In this document: positions 61,279 to 64,000 of the stretch, one piece after another
Numbering within the stretch: position 1 is the first letter of the stretch
Layout of the letters: each line of letters opens with the position of its first letter
Assembly (NCBI GenBank): GCA_965224815.1
Contig: CBDDAF010000003.1
Span: forward strand, 2,232,001-2,296,000
Source: CAYPEL01 sp036479985
GTDB lineage: Bacteria; Pseudomonadota; Gammaproteobacteria; DSM-19610
DNA length: 64,000 nucleotides
Direction of reading: 5' to 3'
Program-made: the position numbers and the translations under genes
Notes under the pieces: model-generated
Databases searched by the model: none
Told to the model about the DNA's origin: nothing
What the model saw: only the letters and a program-made list of their open reading frames with translations

Positions 61279-62076
61279 TTATTTATGATTTCGAGGGCCA
61301 AAATTGCGTTTTAACCAGCCATATACGGTTTTGATTAAGATATCTTCGCTGCCCGAAAAAAAATGGTCGGCACCTTCTATTTCGGTTTGCCGGTAGTATT
61401 TGTTACCGGCTTTTCTTGCGGCTTTAGCGCGCTGTTGTGTTGAACTTAGAACGCCATCAAGATCGCGGCTGCCATAAAGATCCAATACGGGAATTTCAAT
61501 TTTTTCCAGCGCAAGCGCAGCGTTCATTTTCTCGTCAAGCTCGATCACACTAAGGCCGATGGCAACAAAGCCAAAAATATCTTTAGGTTTAGAAGCAGCA
61601 AGATAAATAGCGCCCATTGCTGCACCGAGGCTGTGTCCCGACAGTACAATTTTAGTATGACCTTTACCCTTCAGAAAATTAACCGCAGCATCAATGCGCG
61701 GACCGGCTTCTTCGAATAAGGGGGTATAGTCTTTAAGTGGCGCATCGTTGGACAGTATGGGCATTTGGATAGAGAGCGTGCTCCATTGATGCTCTGGCAG
61801 TTCACTACGCAGTGGATTGATCACTTCCGGCCAGTCTGGATGAACCCCCATACCGTGCAGCAGGATGATGACTCGTTCGCCCGGGCCATTGCTGGCTTCC
61901 GTGTAGATTCCCAGGAATTTTGCGCCCTTGGCTTCCAGTTCAGCTGACTCGCCAGTCAGCAGGCTATCGACAATCTGCTCAGACCAGCGCTTTTCCTTCG
62001 CCTGGTCAGAGCACCAGGCGATCGGTTGGATTGCTATAAAACTTAATAAAATCAACAGGTAGTGTATTTTTTTCAT
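61279..62076 (-). CDS. Exported alpha/beta hydrolase of the DUF3530 type
   Basis: 265 residues with a signal peptide (MKKIHYLLILLSFIAIQPIAWC). The core shows VIILLHGMGVHPDWPEVINPLRSELPEHQWSTLSIQMP, the nucleophile in LSGHSLGAAMGAIYLA, and GADHFFSG for the late His. It resembles DUF3530 / dienelactone-hydrolase-like proteins in the periplasm. Substrate unknown. It is encoded upstream of pqqA on the same strand, but 274 bp away. Confidence 0.8.
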   Translation of the reverse strand: MKKIHYLLILLSFIAIQPIAWCSDQAKEKRWSEQIVDSLLTGESAELEAKGAKFLGIYTEASNGPGERVIILLHGMGVHPDWPEVINPLRSELPEHQWSTLSIQMPILSNDAPLKDYTPLFEEAGPRIDAAVNFLKGKGHTKIVLSGHSLGAAMGAIYLAASKPKDIFGFVAIGLSVIELDEKMNAALALEKIEIPVLDLYGSRDLDGVLSSTQQRAKAARKAGNKYYRQTEIEGADHFFSGSEDILIKTVYGWLKRNFGPRNHK

Positions 62077-62212
62077 AACTTATTGGGTGTCAATGTCTGT
62101 GCCGGGAACGGTTACGGTCTTATACCTCTTTCAGTGGGCTGAAATCAGGGCGTTGTTCAGGTAAAGTCCCCCGTTCAATTTGCCTGCAGACTCAACCAAG
62201 AGGCCCAAGATT

Positions 62213-62911
62213 ATGTCAGATTTCAAAATTGCCCCTTCCATCCTCTCTGCCGATTTCGCCCGTCTCGGCGAGGAAGTCGACAATGTGCTCAAGGCAGGTG
62301 CCGATATTGTGCACTTCGACGTTATGGATAACCACTATGTCCCCAATCTTACCATTGGCCCATTGGTTTGCGATGCATTGCGCAAGCACGGTGTAACAGC
62401 AGAGATTGACGTACATCTAATGGTCAAGCCGGTTGATGCGCTGGTGCCGGATTTTGCCAAAGCGGGTGCCAGCTATATTACTTTCCATCCGGAAGGCAGC
62501 GAACATATCGACAGAACTTTGCAGCTAATTAAGGGCGAAGGTTGTAAAGCCGGTCTGGTATTCAATCCGGGAACGCCACTGGATTGTCTGCAATGGGTTA
62601 TCGACAAAATTGATATGGTGTTGTTGATGTCTGTGAATCCAGGCTTTGGTGGCCAGAGTTTTATCCCTGCAACGCTCGACAAACTGCGTGCAGCACGCAA
62701 GATTATTGATGACAGTGGCCGGGATATTCGCCTGGAAATAGACGGTGGGGTCAAGGTCAATAATATCCGTGAAATCGCTGAAGCGGGTGCTGATACCTTT
62801 GTAGCAGGTTCTGCGATTTTTGGTGCCGCCAAAGACAGCGACCCAAGCATTTATGATTCGGTCATTGGCGAAATGCGTGGTGAGCTCGGCAAGGCGAAGA
62901 AAGCGGCCTGA
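62213..62911 (+). CDS. rpe: Ribulose-phosphate 3-epimerase
   Basis: 232 residues from the ATG at 62213 (AAGAGG upstream); the longer in-frame start at 62180 adds non-family residues. FKIAPSILSADFARLGEEV, HFDVMDNHYVPNLTIGP, DVHLMVK, NPGTPLD, LMSVNPGFGGQSFI and EIDGGVKVNNI are standard Rpe motifs. It interconverts ribulose-5-P and xylulose-5-P in the pentose-phosphate and, where present, Calvin cycles. The stop overlaps the gph start by one base. Confidence 0.96.
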   Translation: MSDFKIAPSILSADFARLGEEVDNVLKAGADIVHFDVMDNHYVPNLTIGPLVCDALRKHGVTAEIDVHLMVKPVDALVPDFAKAGASYITFHPEGSEHIDRTLQLIKGEGCKAGLVFNPGTPLDCLQWVIDKIDMVLLMSVNPGFGGQSFIPATLDKLRAARKIIDDSGRDIRLEIDGGVKVNNIREIAEAGADTFVAGSAIFGAAKDSDPSIYDSVIGEMRGELGKAKKAA

Positions 62912-63591
62912 TGGGGCTTCACAAGCCATCGATGATTCTCATTGACGTGGATGGTACGCTTGTCGATAGCGTGCCTGACCTGGCTTATTGCGTGAACGAA
63001 ATGATGCAGCAACTGGGGCGTGAACCGAGAAGTGAAACCCAGGTTCGTGACTGGGTGGGTAACGGTGTAGAGCGGTTGGTCAAGCGCGCGTTGGTCGGGC
63101 AACTGGAAGGTGAACCGGATGCGGGTGATTTTGAAAAGGCCTATCCGGCATTTCTCGATTTGTATGCCGATAATACTTCCAAGCGGTCGATGCTATACCC
63201 AGGCGTACGAGACGGTCTGGATTATCTAAAAGCGGCGGGCTTTGCGGTGGGGTGCGTGACTAACAAGGCTGAGCAATTCACATTGCCTTTACTTAAAGCA
63301 CTGGGAATTTACGACGATTTCTCGATCGTGGTCAGTGGCGATACGCTTGAACACAAAAAACCGCACCCGGCACCCTTGCTGCACGCGGCAGAATTTTTCA
63401 AGGTTGAGCCTGGCAATGCGTTGATGATTGGTGACTCGGTCAATGATGTAAAAGCTGCGCGGGCGGCAGGTTTTATGATTGCCTGTGTACCTTACGGGTA
63501 TAATCATGGCGATGATATTCGGGATGCTGAACCTGATTTGGTGATTGATTCGCTGGCGGCTTTGCGAGTTGAATTAGAAAGAGCGGCGTAG
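62911..63591 (+). CDS. gph: Phosphoglycolate phosphatase
   Basis: 226 residues of the HAD superfamily: the nucleophile motif ILIDVDGTLVDSVPDL, motif III-like Lys in HKKPHPAPLL, and motif IV MIGDSVNDVKAARAAG. It removes phosphate from 2-phosphoglycolate produced by DNA repair or RuBisCO. It is the usual neighbour of rpe and trpE in gammaproteobacteria. Confidence 0.95.
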   Translation: MGLHKPSMILIDVDGTLVDSVPDLAYCVNEMMQQLGREPRSETQVRDWVGNGVERLVKRALVGQLEGEPDAGDFEKAYPAFLDLYADNTSKRSMLYPGVRDGLDYLKAAGFAVGCVTNKAEQFTLPLLKALGIYDDFSIVVSGDTLEHKKPHPAPLLHAAEFFKVEPGNALMIGDSVNDVKAARAAGFMIACVPYGYNHGDDIRDAEPDLVIDSLAALRVELERAA

Positions 63592-63645
63592 ATTGGGCTT
63601 TGTACGCTGAACTTGGTAACGGACACTGAAATATAAACAGACCGT

Positions 63646-63741
63646 CCCCTCCCCCTCAGGGGGAGGGACAGGGGATCAGATAAAAGCAACTGCGTTTAAT
63701 TATATCCCCTCTCCCCAGCCCTCTCCCTGAGGGAGAGGGGA
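63646..63741. repeat. Inverted-repeat element rich in CCCTCTCCC / GGGAGAGGG
   Basis: Two G/C palindromes, about 63646-63675 (CCCTCCCCCTC / GGGGGAGGG) and 63704-63741 (CCCTCTCCCTGAGGGAGAGG), flank 28 bp of A/T-rich sequence. It lies in the 297-bp gap between gph and trpE. It looks like a mobile-type intergenic repeat; no trp leader peptide or attenuator was seen. Confidence 0.75.
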
Positions 63742-63888
63742 TGTTAGTGAATATAGAAAGTTTATATTGGAATTTGAAATGCAATTACAGAAAGAAGTTT
63801 TAAAGCGCAAATGGGATGGCCGATGGCAGGCCTGAGGGTTGGCTGTTGGTGATCTGTTTGTGTTTATAAAACTTCTACGGTGATTGTA

Positions 63889-64000
63889 ATGACTCAAGAA
63901 CAATTCGAACAACTCGTTGCGGCGGGCTATAACCGAATCCCAATGATGCGCGAAGTGCTGGCGGATCTGGATACGCCGCTGAGCACCTATCTTAAACTGG
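63889..64000 (+). CDS. trpE: Anthranilate synthase component I, 3'-truncated by the window edge
   Basis: From the ATG at 63889 the frame reads MTQEQFEQLVAAGYNRIPMM then REVLADLDTPLSTYLKL, the N-terminus of TrpE, which makes anthranilate from chorismate in tryptophan synthesis. It continues out of the window. There is no strong ribosome site; the start is fixed by similarity. Confidence 0.9.
   Translation, partial: MTQEQFEQLVAAGYNRIPMMREVLADLDTPLSTYLKL

Noticed and set aside
1..64000. tRNA, rRNA, phage or transposase genes
   Set aside because: None was found on reading the intergenic regions and frames; only short palindromic repeats occur.

Overview
The window looks like chromosome of a free-living, moderate-GC gammaproteobacterium that is probably aquatic and aerobic. 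The evidence is a rpe-gph-trpE block, folE-folX, a class II ribonucleotide reductase split into nrdJa/nrdJb as in Pseudomonas, srkA, yajD, kbp, djlA, type II secretion accessory genes and a full pqqABCDE cluster. No phage, plasmid, insertion sequence, rRNA, tRNA or CRISPR array was found. The species cannot be fixed from the sequence.

Layout. 0-4.7 kb: 3' part of class II fructose-bisphosphate aldolase, then minus-strand stress and housekeeping genes (kbp, an NTF2-like secreted protein, yajD, srkA, a DUF3859-like lipoprotein). 4.9-16.1 kb: an envelope/redox accessory region. It holds a Cys-rich 566-aa secreted protein; a secreted DsrE-like protein, a porin and a DUF302 protein; an ECF sigma factor with an anti-sigma factor that carries its own periplasmic DsrE-like domain; and a strongly equipped gene for a 482-aa secreted propeller-like protein (sigma54-type promoter, palindromes, strong Shine-Dalgarno, strong terminator). 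That last gene faces a three-gene operon: a YtkA/FixH-like protein, a MauG/MbnH-type di-heme enzyme, and a rhodanese-fold protein without the catalytic Cys. 16.3-22.4 kb: SapC, a TPR-methyltransferase fusion, an ankyrin lipoprotein and an orphan gspC.

22.4-32.4 kb is a signalling block on the minus strand: a BvgS-like sensor kinase with two periplasmic solute-binding domains, a sigma54 response regulator, a GGDEF/EAL protein and a PAS sigma54 activator. TGTCGCA/TGCGACA sites lie in the two intergenic regions around the response regulator, and one lies upstream of the 482-aa propeller gene, which suggests one regulon. 32.5-34.5 kb is a small TetR-controlled stress locus (AhpD-like protein, nitroreductase). 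34.7-47.1 kb has a 14-repeat FG-GAP surface protein, folE-folX, nrdJa-nrdJb, gspA-gspB and a subtilisin-like protease. The FG-GAP protein and the protease end in the same GGGGC...FDP C-terminal sorting signal, consistent with export linked to type II secretion.

47.2-56.7 kb carries TerB-like, HU-like, Rieske, DUF1269 and DjlA genes and an unusual 1105-residue fusion (two cNMP-binding domains, rhodanese, coiled coil, membrane helix, FGE-sulfatase domain). 56.8-64 kb has a frameshifted proline iminopeptidase, pqqABCDE, an alpha/beta hydrolase, rpe-gph and the start of trpE. Palindromic repeats of the GTAGGAGCGGCT type occur three times, and two other inverted-repeat elements lie in intergenic DNA.
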